NCBI GenBank assembly: GCA_003134765.1
Contig: PLCM01000023.1
Span: forward strand, 1 to 34,954
Direction of reading: 5' to 3'
DNA length: 34,954 bases
Source of the DNA: Spartobacteria bacterium
Lineage (GTDB): Bacteria > Verrucomicrobiota > Verrucomicrobiia > Chthoniobacterales > UBA10450
Position 1 is the first letter of the stretch. Each line of letters starts with the position of its first letter. A program made the translations under genes and the position numbers. The notes beneath the pieces were generated by a model that was not told the DNA's origin, did no database searches, and saw only the letters and a list, made by a program, of their open reading frames with translations. Below are positions 23,130 through 31,574 of this stretch, one piece after another.

Positions 23130-23480
23130 TCACTTGCGCGTATTTGGCGTCCCGTTCCTTTTCCGTGCAGCCCATCGGGCTTTCATGTTATCAGAGAGCC
23201 TCTTTCGGCCCGCAGCAGTGAGGCCGCCTTTTCGCTTCGGTTGCGTAGAAGTTACTTTAGCCGCGCTACCGGCTTTACGTTTTGCCCATCGCGCCCGCTG
23301 CGCTGCCGCCATCCTTGCCCGCGCTGCCGCCGATACGCTTCGGCGTCGCGGCGCCTTTCGCGACGTTGATCGTCCTGCGCTTGCAGAGGGTCCAAAGAGC
23401 GCGGCGAGTCGCGTCTCAAGAGTTTCAATTTGCCGGCGGATACCCAGCGCTTCTTCGAGTGATTTCAAGGATAGATTCAT
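23130..23480 (-). CDS. Small basic protein with NUMOD3-like/AT-hook-like repeats
   Basis: A 116-residue protein. The N-terminal 40 residues (LKSLEEALGIRRQIETLETRLAALFG) form a helical, possibly coiled-coil segment. Two similar basic motifs follow: SAAARARMAAAQRARWAKRK and LTAAGRKRLSDNMKARWAARK, which resemble the NUMOD3 DNA-binding helices of homing nucleases. The open frame continues upstream, but ATG 23480 is the natural start. A role in binding nucleic acid is likely from composition; the biological role is unknown. It lies between the left direct repeat and the giant STAND gene, on the opposite strand. Confidence 0.7.
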   Translation of the reverse strand: MNLSLKSLEEALGIRRQIETLETRLAALFGPSASAGRSTSRKAPRRRSVSAAARARMAAAQRARWAKRKAGSAAKVTSTQPKRKGGLTAAGRKRLSDNMKARWAARKRNGTPNTRK

Positions 23481-23624
23481 GTAGGCCGGGACCGTAGCGC
23501 GGCAGTCCGAAGACAGAAAGTGATATTTGTTGTTCCGATTCAACCGAGATGATCCGCACTGATGCTGATGCGTGAATTTAAAAAACCCGGCTGATCGTTG
23601 AATGCTTTTAACCCTAGGCATTCC

Positions 23625-23735
23625 AACATCAGGCCCTAACAGCGCAAAGAGCTTGACACCCTAGGATTCGAACCAGCAATATTTCTTGTTCCCAATGGCT
23701 TGGCGTGGGCGGTTCCCTTACGCCATACTGATGTT
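23625..23735. other. Structured region with a tRNA T-arm-like signature
   Basis: An 8-bp perfect inverted repeat, AACATCAG (23625-23632) and CTGATGTT (23728-23735), encloses a hairpin GGCGT/ACGCC and, on the minus strand, GGTTCGAATCC, the T-loop consensus. The T stem is unpaired beyond two bases and no acceptor or anticodon arm fits, so this is not a working tRNA. It may be a relic or an insertion-site fragment. It ends 29 bp before the STAND gene. Confidence 0.3.
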
Positions 23736-23764
23736 CATAGCACATAGATCTCGATGAGGTGCGA

Positions 23765-26700
23765 GTGAAAACATTGCGCATTTTCATTTCGTCGCCGGGC
23801 GATGTTCGTCCTGAGCGCGTGCGCGCTTATGACGTAGTCCAGCGTCTACAAACCAAATTTCGCGCTTTTTTGCGCCTGGAGCCGATCCTTTGGGAGCACG
23901 AAGCAATGAGGGCTACCGCGACTTTCCAAGCGCAGATCCTTCCCCCGTCTCAAGCAGATATCGTAGTTTGCATCCTTTGGGCACGCATTGGGATGCGTTT
24001 GCCGAGAGATTACCGGCGGCCTGATGGAACAATTCCGACTGGAACAGAGTGGGAGTTCGAGGATGCCTACACCAGCCATGCCCGTCGCGGGATCCCGGAT
24101 TTGCTCGTTTATCGTAAGAGAGCACTGCCGACAATCCGGGTAGAAAGCGATCAACATTTGGTCGAATGGCAGCAACAAAAGAAGGCCCTTGATCAATTTT
24201 TGGATCACTGGGGTCGAGATCACGAAGGCGCCTTCAAGGCGGCATTTAATAGTTTTACGACCGATGAGGAATTTGAGCAGAAGCTTACTCAACACCTTGA
24301 GAAAATCATTAACCTCAAACTGCAAGAAGACGCAGGTGCTAACGAGGAAGAAAAGCGCTCAATTACTTGGTTCGAAGGGTCTCCGTTTCGAGGTCTAAAT
24401 GTTTTCGAACCGGAGCATGAATCGATTTTTTTTGGACGAGATCTCGCGATCCGCAACATAACTGATCGTCTGTTGGCGCAGGCGTCGACTGGCCGAGTTT
24501 TCTTGATGGTGTTTGGGATGAGTGGTTGCGGCAAATCTTCTCTGGTCCGGGCCGGAGTAATCCCCGAAATCCTGCGTCCGGGAACCGTGGCGGGAATTGA
24601 TTGTTGGCGATGGGCCATTTTTCGTCCCGCCGAAAGCTCCGATCGTTTAATTGACGGGTTCGCGGAGGCGTTGTTCAAGAGTACGGGCTTACCTGAACTG
24701 GAATCGTTGGGGTATGATTCGATTAAGTTGGCAGGCCTCCTCTCCGAAGCTCCTGTTCATGCAATTCCTCTCCTGCAGGCCGCGCTCGACCAAGCTGCCC
24801 ACACTTTCGCAAAAAAGCATCAACGAGCAGATCCCCCTTCAGCGCGTTTACTCTTCGTCGTGGATCAACTCGAAGAGATGTTTACGCTTGAGCGATTTGA
24901 TTCCAGCCAACGTAAACGATGCATAGATGCCCTTGCTGCTCTGTCTCAAAGCGGCCTCGTTTGGGTTATCACGACCATGCGGAGCGATTTGTATGGCCGG
25001 TGCGCCGAAATCGAAGAGTTGCTCCTGCTCAAGGGGGCTGATGGCCAGTTCGATCTGACCCCGCCAAGTGTTTCCGAAATAGGGCAAATGATTCGCGCGC
25101 CGGCCCGCGCTGCCGGTCTACACTTTGAGTTGCATCCCACGACACACCAACCATTGGACGAGGCCTTGCATGAGGAAGCGGCGCAAAATCCGGAGTCGCT
25201 TCCGTTATTGGAGTTTGCGCTCGAGGAACTCTATAAGCTCCGAACCGATAAGAACGTCATCACTTGGCAGTCATACAATAATCTTGGGGGCTTAAAAGGC
25301 GCTATAGCGAAGCGCGCAGAAGAGGTTTTCGACAGCTTGTCGGACACGGCCCATGAAGCTCTGCCGGCTGTCCTGGGGGCGCTGATTGCATTGTCTGAAA
25401 ATGAAACTGCTACCGCTCGCCGCGCCAGGCGTGATGAGATAGCCGCACATGCTGGAGCTGAGGAGGTTGTGAGTGCTTACTCGCGTGCAAATCTCTTTGT
25501 TACGGATATCGACCAGTTCGGCAGACCGACAGTGGCTTTGGCGCACGAAGCGTTGATTACGAGCTGGCCACGCGTCCAAACCTGGCTGAGTGAAAACAAG
25601 GACTTTCTACGGAGTAAAGCCCGCCTTGGGGAAGCTGCTGCGCGCTGGACTGAAGCACGACGAGATGCTGACTACCTGCTACCGGAAGGTAAGCCACTTG
25701 CGGAGGGAGAGGCTCTGCTATCGGCCTACCGAAGTGAACTAGAGCCCGATTTGATCCAATTTGTTGATTTGTCCTCCCACCATCATCGGGGTCGACATCA
25801 GGCCAAACTACGCCGTGCTCGGAGCCTCGCCGTTGTTTTTGCTGTCCTCTTACTGATGGGTTTGGCAGCAGCGTGGGGCTTCTTTAGACAATCCCAACGT
25901 GCGAACAGGATGCGTGACGAGACCAATCGACTCGCGCAGATCAACCTGAGCAAGTCCGACGAACAAGGCGTGAAATTGTTCGCGGATGACCAGCCCGAAA
26001 AAGCCCTCGCCTTCTTGGCCCGTTCAGCGCGAATGGATAGCCCTTGGGCGAGAGAGCGGGTCTTTTCGCTTCTTACACAACGATCCTGGCCATTGTCCTC
26101 AATTTCCTCCCTACACCATTCCAAGCCTGTTCTGTGGGCGGAGTTCGATGCTACGGGGCGCCGGGTGTTGACGGCATCACAAGATGGGACGGCGTGTGTT
26201 TGGGACGCCCTCACCGGACGGCTAATCACAACTCTGCGGCATGATGACAGCGTCGTTTTCGCTCGATTCAGTCGAGATGGTCAACAGATTGTGACCGCGT
26301 CAGCGGACGATACGGCACGTATTTGGAACGCTGAAAACGGCGCGCCGCTGAGCGACCCTTTACGGCATGCCGGACAAGTTACGATGGCTCAATTCAGCCC
26401 GGATGGACTGCGTGTCGTTACTGCCTCTACAGACGGCAAAGCCCAGCTTTGGGATTCAAATACGGGTAAAGCTCTACCCGCCTCGATGCAGCATGCCAAA
26501 GCCATTCGATGCGTCCAATACAGCCCCGATGGGCATTGGATAGCAACTGCTTCGGAGGATAACACGGCTCGCGTGTGGAATGCGGAAAATGGGACGCCGG
26601 TGTCGCCTCCGGCTCAACACGAACACACCGTTAGGTGGGTCGAGTTCAGCCCGGACAGCAGTCGAATAGTAACTGCCTCTGAAGACAATAGCGCGAAACT

Positions 26701-29035
26701 TTGGGACGCCAAGAGTGGCAAGCCGATCGGCCAACCCATGAAGCACGATAACAAGGTCACGTCGGCGTCCTTTAGTCCCGACGGAAGCCGCGTCGTTACG
26801 GCATCTGGTGATGGAACGGCGCGACAATGGTCAGCTGAATCCGGTTCCCCCGTTAGCCAGCCTCTTAGACACATGAGTCTTGTGAGGCGCGCGCGTTATA
26901 GCCCGGACGGTAGATGGATAGTTACCGCCTCCTATGATCAAACGGCGCGGGTATGGGATGCTGCGACGGGAGCTTCAATCGCGGAAGCTATGACTCATGA
27001 TGGTGGAGTGGAATGCGCGCAATTCAGCCCCGATGGGCGACATATCGTAACTGCGGGGTATGATGACGTAGGTAGGATTTGGGACATTTCGGCCGGTGAC
27101 GCGATTGGTGAACTCATTCCCCAACGCGGCATTCGATTTGCTCAATTCAGCCCGCAGGGAAATAATATCCTGACCCTGACCAAGGACGTGGCGCAGGTTT
27201 GGTCTGGCAGCGGCCGGCGGATAGGTGCACCGCTCCGGCATGGAACGAGGCTCAATTCCGCTCGATTTAGCGGCGACGGCAAGCGGGTCATAACGACATC
27301 GGACGATAAAACTGCCCGGATCTGGGATGCCACAACCGGAAATATGCTTGGCCAACCCCTTGTTCATAAGTCGGAGGTGACTAACGCGGTGTTTAGCCCG
27401 GACGGTTCGAAAGTGGTTACCGCTGCAGAGGATAATTGCGCAAGGTTGTGGGTCTCTTCGAATGCGCAGTCGTTGGGTGCACCGATGAAACATGATGGAT
27501 TTATCACAAGCCTTGAGTTTAGCCAAGACGGACGTTGGATCGCAAGTGCCTCTTACGACACATTTATGCGGGTCTGGGATGGAACAACCGGTATGGCGGT
27601 GGGTCGACCAAGTAAACACCCGGCGTCAGTTGACATGGCCCACTTTAGTCCAGATGGAAAACGGATCGTAACCGCGGCAAACGATACCACCGCCCGTATT
27701 TGGGATTTCCAAACCGGCCGGCTTGTAGTTCCTCTTACAGGCCATACCCAAATCGTTACAGGTGCACAGTTTAGCCCGGATGGGACGCAGGTTGTAACCG
27801 CTTCCAAGGACTACACCGCACGAGTTTGGGATGCAAAGAGTGGAGCCGCGGTAGCGGAGCCGTTCAGACACAAAGACGTAGTTTGCTCCGCGGTCTTTAG
27901 CCCGGATGGACAGTCGATTATTACTGCTTCTCTCGATCGAACCGCGCGCAGCTGGGATGTGAAGACCGGTGTCCCTTTAACTGAGCCTTTATCCCATGCA
28001 TCTGCAGTCGTGCTTGGAGAATTTAGCCCAGATGGCCGGCACGTCCTCACCGCTTCTGATGATGGAACGGGGCGAGTTTGGGAACTGGGTCCGAAAGACA
28101 CGTGTCCAAATTGGTTTACTGCCTTGGCTGAAGCAATTGGCGGTTGGCAATTAAATGAATTTGGGACTCTAAGGCGAACAAAAGATCGACAGATGGTCTT
28201 GGACCAACTGCGAACACAAGTCGGCAATAGTGCTGTTGCCACCGACGGATGGGAAAGAGTGGCACGTTGGTTTTTTGAAGACCGGAGCAAACGGACGCTA
28301 TCGTACAGCTCGCAGACGACGATAACCAGTTATCTAGCAGATCGAATTCATGAGAACCGGGGGTCAAGTCTTGAAGAAGCTCTTCGCATCCAACCGGGGA
28401 ATCCAATCGCATTGGCGCGACTGGCGAGCGCGCTTATCGTTCGCGTCCCGCCCGAGAGTCGGCAAGCAGAATGGCTGTCGAAACTGGCCATCGAGATGAA
28501 TCCGCACGAGCCGGACGTCTGGGTGCAAAGAGCTATCGTCCTCCTATCCACCCACCGACTCGATCAAGCTTTCGACGCTGTAAACGAAGCGATAAAGCTT
28601 AACGGTAATTACGCGATGGCTCTCGATTGCAAGGCGAACATTTTGCTGAAGAAAGGTCAAGCATCAGAAGCTCTTCAGCCAGTGTCGAAGGCGATCGATG
28701 TCGTCCGCGCACAGGATCCGCTGAGAGAGGATGAATTGGTTAAATGTTTGGCTGATCGAGCGCGAGTTTTCTCGGCCGTGAAGAAAGTGGAACTGGCGCG
28801 AACTGATATTGCTGAGATTCAAAAGATCGACAGTGACTGGGAGACTCCCGAAGACTTGAAGTTGCTGGATAGCTCAGGCAAATCAGAAATTACACCCTCA
28901 GCGCTCGCCGCAAAAACCCCCAAAAAGAAGCATATGCTTGTCTACATTTGCTTCAATGATGGCGCCGTAAACTACGTCGACCCCGGTTGGACCTGGTGGA
29001 CATGTTGGCGTTGTGGCGCTCTAAACTATCTGTAA
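23765..29035 (+). CDS. Giant DUF4062-STAND NTPase-WD40-TPR protein
   Basis: A 1756-residue sensor-type protein. Residues 1-130 form a DUF4062/TIR-like domain (LRIFISSPGDVRPER, ILWEHEAM, ADIVVCILWARIG). A STAND NTPase follows, with Walker A GMSGCGKS (251-258) and Walker B LLFVVDQLEE (362-371). A membrane helix lies at about 686-706, then 16 WD40 repeats (about 775-1445; the ninth is degenerate, so 8+8 blades are possible), then TPR-like helices (about 1520-1700) and a Trp/Cys-rich tail. STAND proteins oligomerise on ligand binding; relatives include antiphage sensors and signalling proteins. GTG 23765 is chosen because GAGG lies five bases upstream; GTG 23759 is also possible. The gene is bracketed by direct repeats. 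Confidence 0.9.
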   Translation: MKTLRIFISSPGDVRPERVRAYDVVQRLQTKFRAFLRLEPILWEHEAMRATATFQAQILPPSQADIVVCILWARIGMRLPRDYRRPDGTIPTGTEWEFEDAYTSHARRGIPDLLVYRKRALPTIRVESDQHLVEWQQQKKALDQFLDHWGRDHEGAFKAAFNSFTTDEEFEQKLTQHLEKIINLKLQEDAGANEEEKRSITWFEGSPFRGLNVFEPEHESIFFGRDLAIRNITDRLLAQASTGRVFLMVFGMSGCGKSSLVRAGVIPEILRPGTVAGIDCWRWAIFRPAESSDRLIDGFAEALFKSTGLPELESLGYDSIKLAGLLSEAPVHAIPLLQAALDQAAHTFAKKHQRADPPSARLLFVVDQLEEMFTLERFDSSQRKRCIDALAALSQSGLVWVITTMRSDLYGRCAEIEELLLLKGADGQFDLTPPSVSEIGQMIRAPARAAGLHFELHPTTHQPLDEALHEEAAQNPESLPLLEFALEELYKLRTDKNVITWQSYNNLGGLKGAIAKRAEEVFDSLSDTAHEALPAVLGALIALSENETATARRARRDEIAAHAGAEEVVSAYSRANLFVTDIDQFGRPTVALAHEALITSWPRVQTWLSENKDFLRSKARLGEAAARWTEARRDADYLLPEGKPLAEGEALLSAYRSELEPDLIQFVDLSSHHHRGRHQAKLRRARSLAVVFAVLLLMGLAAAWGFFRQSQRANRMRDETNRLAQINLSKSDEQGVKLFADDQPEKALAFLARSARMDSPWARERVFSLLTQRSWPLSSISSLHHSKPVLWAEFDATGRRVLTASQDGTACVWDALTGRLITTLRHDDSVVFARFSRDGQQIVTASADDTARIWNAENGAPLSDPLRHAGQVTMAQFSPDGLRVVTASTDGKAQLWDSNTGKALPASMQHAKAIRCVQYSPDGHWIATASEDNTARVWNAENGTPVSPPAQHEHTVRWVEFSPDSSRIVTASEDNSAKLWDAKSGKPIGQPMKHDNKVTSASFSPDGSRVVTASGDGTARQWSAESGSPVSQPLRHMSLVRRARYSPDGRWIVTASYDQTARVWDAATGASIAEAMTHDGGVECAQFSPDGRHIVTAGYDDVGRIWDISAGDAIGELIPQRGIRFAQFSPQGNNILTLTKDVAQVWSGSGRRIGAPLRHGTRLNSARFSGDGKRVITTSDDKTARIWDATTGNMLGQPLVHKSEVTNAVFSPDGSKVVTAAEDNCARLWVSSNAQSLGAPMKHDGFITSLEFSQDGRWIASASYDTFMRVWDGTTGMAVGRPSKHPASVDMAHFSPDGKRIVTAANDTTARIWDFQTGRLVVPLTGHTQIVTGAQFSPDGTQVVTASKDYTARVWDAKSGAAVAEPFRHKDVVCSAVFSPDGQSIITASLDRTARSWDVKTGVPLTEPLSHASAVVLGEFSPDGRHVLTASDDGTGRVWELGPKDTCPNWFTALAEAIGGWQLNEFGTLRRTKDRQMVLDQLRTQVGNSAVATDGWERVARWFFEDRSKRTLSYSSQTTITSYLADRIHENRGSSLEEALRIQPGNPIALARLASALIVRVPPESRQAEWLSKLAIEMNPHEPDVWVQRAIVLLSTHRLDQAFDAVNEAIKLNGNYAMALDCKANILLKKGQASEALQPVSKAIDVVRAQDPLREDELVKCLADRARVFSAVKKVELARTDIAEIQKIDSDWETPEDLKLLDSSGKSEITPSALAAKTPKKKHMLVYICFNDGAVNYVDPGWTWWTCWRCGALNYL

Positions 29036-29184
29036 CTGTAACCGCTCACAGTCGGCTATGGCTTAGAAATCGCCATTAGAAAGGCCAGCGAGAAAAATGC
29101 TCAGGCTGCATGCTTTATTGTCGACATCGGATTTGAAAACCCATTTTTAGTGGATTCCTTTCCCACATTTCAAGACCGTCGAGC

Positions 29185-29366
29185 TCAATCCGTGCGCAAC
29201 TCAAACACCTGTCTCTGAAAGTTTGAGATATCCACCGTGACTTGCGAAGCGAGGGCGACCATTAGCTTAAACACGTCGCGATTCCAGTGCGCGCCCGGAT
29301 CTAGTGCGCTCGCGATTGGATCTGCAATGGCGTACGTTTTTCCGCTGTAATGTACGACCTGAAGCG
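29185..29366 (-). pseudogene. C-terminal gene fragment fused to the right repeat copy
   Basis: Minus-strand translation gives LQVVHYSGKTYAIADP...WNRDVFKLMVALASQVTVDI and a normal stop at 29187-29185, which reads like the end of an uncharacterised protein. Its 5' part is missing: upstream of about 29361 the sequence becomes the 196-bp repeat. The repeat's Cys-rich frame and this frame do not match, so no fusion protein forms in frame. The family is one of short proteins with Phe-x-Leu-Met-x-x-Leu near the end, not named. Confidence 0.5.
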
Positions 29367-29557
29367 GCCGCCTTTTGTTCGCCCTCCGCATCCGCACAGG
29401 CACTCGGGAAGTCTGATCTTTGTTTTGGTGTTCATCTTACCATTAAAATATTGGCGTCAATTCCTCTCCGGCCGACCGGCCTTCTTTTGCTTTTGGGGGA
29501 TAGTTCTTCGCCGAAATATCGGGACGAATTGACGGGCGAAGGGTTCTTAGCGCTCGC
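29361..29557. repeat. Direct repeat, right copy, with truncated Cys-rich gene
   Basis: Counterpart of 22853-23048. On the minus strand the copy starts with ATG at 29433 and encodes MNTKTKIRLPECLCGCGGRT and a few more residues, then at 29361 runs into foreign sequence. The non-coding upstream half is nearly unchanged, including CGTCAATTC/GAATTGACG. This truncated copy is a pseudogene. Confidence 0.8.
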
Positions 29558-29593
29558 GAAAATACGCGCGTCGCGCGCGCGTACGCGCAAGAT

Positions 29594-29723
29594 CCACGGG
29601 ATTTGGTTTTTCTCGACAGTACGAGTCGCCCGGCAACTACCCGCCGCTTGGTTCCTATCTATCTGCACTTGAAGGCGCGACGACTTCGAAAACGCTTCTG
29701 CAGGAAGCGCTGGCCGCTGGGTA
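29594..29723 (+). pseudogene. C-terminal remnant of an unidentified gene
   Basis: The plus strand reads YESPGNYPPLGSYLSALEGA then TTSKTLLQEALAAG and a stop at 29721-29723. This is protein-like, but the frame before it is low-complexity arginine-rich text and no start is visible. It is probably the tail of a gene whose front was lost when this region was rearranged next to the right repeat copy. No family is recognised. The following 250 bp up to 29972 hold no supported gene. Confidence 0.35.
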
Positions 29724-29972
29724 ATACCAAAGTCCGACGCAGCTTGTTCAACGCAGTTCAGTATGCTCTGGCTGGCTGCAATCCCGTATTAACGACATCT
29801 CTTGCGGTCGTCGCAATGACCCTCTCAATCCCGGTCGCCGAATAGAACGAAAAGGATGAGAAGGAAGAGAAAACAGCCCATCCGAAAAATAAAACACAGC
29901 CTGAATTCTCGTACAATCCCCCGTCAGCGCACCGACCTTCGGATGCGAGTCCTCTAGCGCGTAGGTATCGGG

Positions 29973-30293
29973 ATGACCCCAAAAATCTTTGTCTCCGATC
30001 TGCTCGAATACCCACTGACGGAAGCCCAACCCCGGACGATTAAGGTCGGCAGCACCTACCAAGGCGGCGTCTCAGCCAACTCCCGCGTTCCATTCATACG
30101 GCTGGCTGGCCACTGGCTCGAAAAAGCGGGATTCTCAGAAGGCGATGTGATGCAGGTAAGTGTGACGCCTGGCGAAATTAGGCTTGCGCGGCAAGGCAAT
30201 TCACGCAGCGAGGAGGAAGGTCAAAGTGAACGTCCGAAGGCACCGGTCACAGCGGGTGGAAGTGATCCCCGAAAAATAAAGCTTGATTCATAA
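29973..30293 (+). CDS. SymE-like protein (type I toxin family)
   Basis: A 106-residue protein with the SymE core: RTIKVGSTYQGGVSANSRVPFIRLAGHWLEKAGFSEGDVMQVSVTPGEIRLAR (about residues 21-73), an AbrB-like swapped-hairpin fold. E. coli SymE is an SOS-induced protein first described as an RNA-cleaving toxin, later linked to DNA condensation, and held down by the antisense RNA SymR. The tail after residue 75 is polar and poorly conserved. Near genes are gene remnants, not a restriction system as in E. coli. An antisense RNA over the 5' end is possible but none can be shown. Confidence 0.8.
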   Translation: MTPKIFVSDLLEYPLTEAQPRTIKVGSTYQGGVSANSRVPFIRLAGHWLEKAGFSEGDVMQVSVTPGEIRLARQGNSRSEEEGQSERPKAPVTAGGSDPRKIKLDS

Positions 30294-30312
30294 GTGATCA
30301 GACGCTTATAAT
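30283..30312 (+). promoter_or_regulatory. Sigma-70-type promoter of the ABC operon, probably leaderless
   Basis: A perfect -10 box TATAAT (30307-30312) lies 18 bp after TTGATT (30283-30288), which matches the -35 consensus in its first four bases. The ATG of the secreted-protein gene is at 30322, only nine bases after the -10 box. Transcription would begin within a few bases of the start codon, and no ribosome site exists. Confidence 0.5.
30284..30299. repeat. 16-bp direct repeat, left copy
   Basis: TGATTCATAAGTGATC is identical to 34809-34824. In both places it spans the last codons and stop of a gene (SymE-like here, TetR there), and the pair brackets the ABC-TetR block. Confidence 0.5.
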
Positions 30313-30321
30313 CGCTGCATT

Positions 30322-30849
30322 ATGAAATTCTGGCTCGGTGCTCAACTTCTTCTCCTCTCCTTTGTGCTCTCGGTCGGCACAGTTTTCGCGGCTTCGGACC
30401 AGAGCTCCGGCGGCTTCTTTGACCACCTGAAAAGTTTCTTCCATGGCGCGCCGCCGCCTCCCCTCCCTCCGGAAGTCAAGGCGGCCAGCGTTGCCTATGC
30501 TCCAGGTATTACTCCGGACAAGCAGGTCCTCGACTTCATGCTCGCCCTCGCTGAGGCGCTTCGGAGCCATGACGGCGCGCCGATGAAATCCCGACTCTCG
30601 GACAATTATACCGTGGAGAACATGATGGGGGAAGGTTCGGCAAGCGACTTTTTCATGCAGGCGATCGGCCGAATACAAGGTCCCGAGGAAATCGTCATTA
30701 CCTCGGTGGAGAAGGAGGGCGATGTTCGCGTTACGAAAATGGATTTTCATTCCAAAGACCGGCCTATCAAGCAACGGACCTTCAAGTTTGATTCGGCCGG
30801 GAAGCTGCTTAGCTCCGACTTCTTTGTCATCCGGGAGCACGGCGCGTGA
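30322..30849 (+). CDS. Secreted protein of an ABC exporter operon
   Basis: A 175-residue protein with a clear signal peptide (basic MKFW, hydrophobic core LLLLSFVLSVGTV, likely cleavage after FAA). After a Pro-rich linker (APPPPLPPEV) comes a domain of about 120 residues with an NTF2/SnoaL-like look: DFMLALAEALRSHDGAPMKSRLSDNYTVENMM, then DVRVTKMDFHSK and SSDFFVIREHG. It should be in the periplasm. Its stop overlaps the GTG start of the ATPase by GTGA, so it is made with the exporter. Possibly a substrate-binding or accessory factor. Confidence 0.75.
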   Translation: MKFWLGAQLLLLSFVLSVGTVFAASDQSSGGFFDHLKSFFHGAPPPPLPPEVKAASVAYAPGITPDKQVLDFMLALAEALRSHDGAPMKSRLSDNYTVENMMGEGSASDFFMQAIGRIQGPEEIVITSVEKEGDVRVTKMDFHSKDRPIKQRTFKFDSAGKLLSSDFFVIREHGA

Positions 30850-31574
30850 CATCTCCCCCCGTGGTTGATGCCTCTGCTGTTATCAAGCTGAAGGGCGTGA
30901 CCAAATTCTATACGCCTCGCGGAGGCCAGACCTTCCAGGCACTTCGAGACATCGACTTGGACGTTTGTGAGGGAGAGTTCGTCGCCGTGCTAGGAAAATC
31001 GGGTAGTGGAAAATCGACTCTGCTTAACGTTATCGCTGGGCTCGACCGCTCGAGTTCTGGTGAAGTCCACTCCGCTGGCGAGAGCCTCACCCGATTAAGT
31101 GAAAACAGTCTGGCCCTTTGGCGCGGCCGGAATGTTGGGGTCGTGTTCCAGTTCTTCCAGCTGCTGCCAACTTTAACGATCGTCGAAAACATTCTTCTGG
31201 CGATGGACCTCGTCGCTAAGGTGCCGGGCGCGGAACGCCGAGCGCGGGCGCACGAGTTATTGGAACTGGTGGGCTTGAGTGACCAGGCGGCAAAACTGCC
31301 GTCGACCTTATCGGGCGGGGAGCAACAGCGCGTAGCGATTGCGCGCGCGCTGGCTAACGATCCACCGATTGTTCTTGCGGATGAACCTACCGGCAACCTC
31401 GATTCCGAAACGGCCGGCGCGGTCACGGAGTTATTCCATGGATTGATCGAGCGAAGGAAGACGCTTCTCATTGTGACGCATGACAGTAATCTGGCGCGGC
31501 GCGCACATCGCATCATCCAGCTCAAGGATGGTGTGATTATCGCGGACGAAAGGAAGGACGCTTTGCCCCTATGA
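30846..31574 (+). CDS. ABC transporter ATP-binding protein (LolD/MacB type)
   Basis: A 242-residue ATPase: Walker A GKSGSGKST (50-58), Q-loop VVFQFFQLLPTLTIVENI, signature LSGGEQQRVAIARAL (155-169), Walker B IVLADEPTGNLD (175-186) and H-loop THD. The LLPTLT and EPTGNLD forms are typical of the MacB/LolD group that works with FtsX-type permeases. It starts with GTG overlapping the upstream stop (GTGA), and its own stop overlaps the permease start (ATGA). It drives a mechanotransmission-type exporter, substrate unknown. Confidence 0.95.
   Translation: MTSPPVVDASAVIKLKGVTKFYTPRGGQTFQALRDIDLDVCEGEFVAVLGKSGSGKSTLLNVIAGLDRSSSGEVHSAGESLTRLSENSLALWRGRNVGVVFQFFQLLPTLTIVENILLAMDLVAKVPGAERRARAHELLELVGLSDQAAKLPSTLSGGEQQRVAIARALANDPPIVLADEPTGNLDSETAGAVTELFHGLIERRKTLLIVTHDSNLARRAHRIIQLKDGVIIADERKDALPL

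Noticed and set aside
23636..23735. tRNA gene on the minus strand
   Set aside because: The T-loop is good, but the T stem pairs only two bases and no acceptor, D or anticodon arm can be formed.
26100..28100. Regularly spaced repeats, considered as CRISPR or tandem DNA repeat
   Set aside because: They are codons for WD40 repeats in one long open frame, with about 126-bp period and no constant spacer-repeat pattern.
29603..29845. 80-residue plus-strand ORF
   Set aside because: Composition does not look like protein, and the first part overlaps a better gene-tail reading in another frame.
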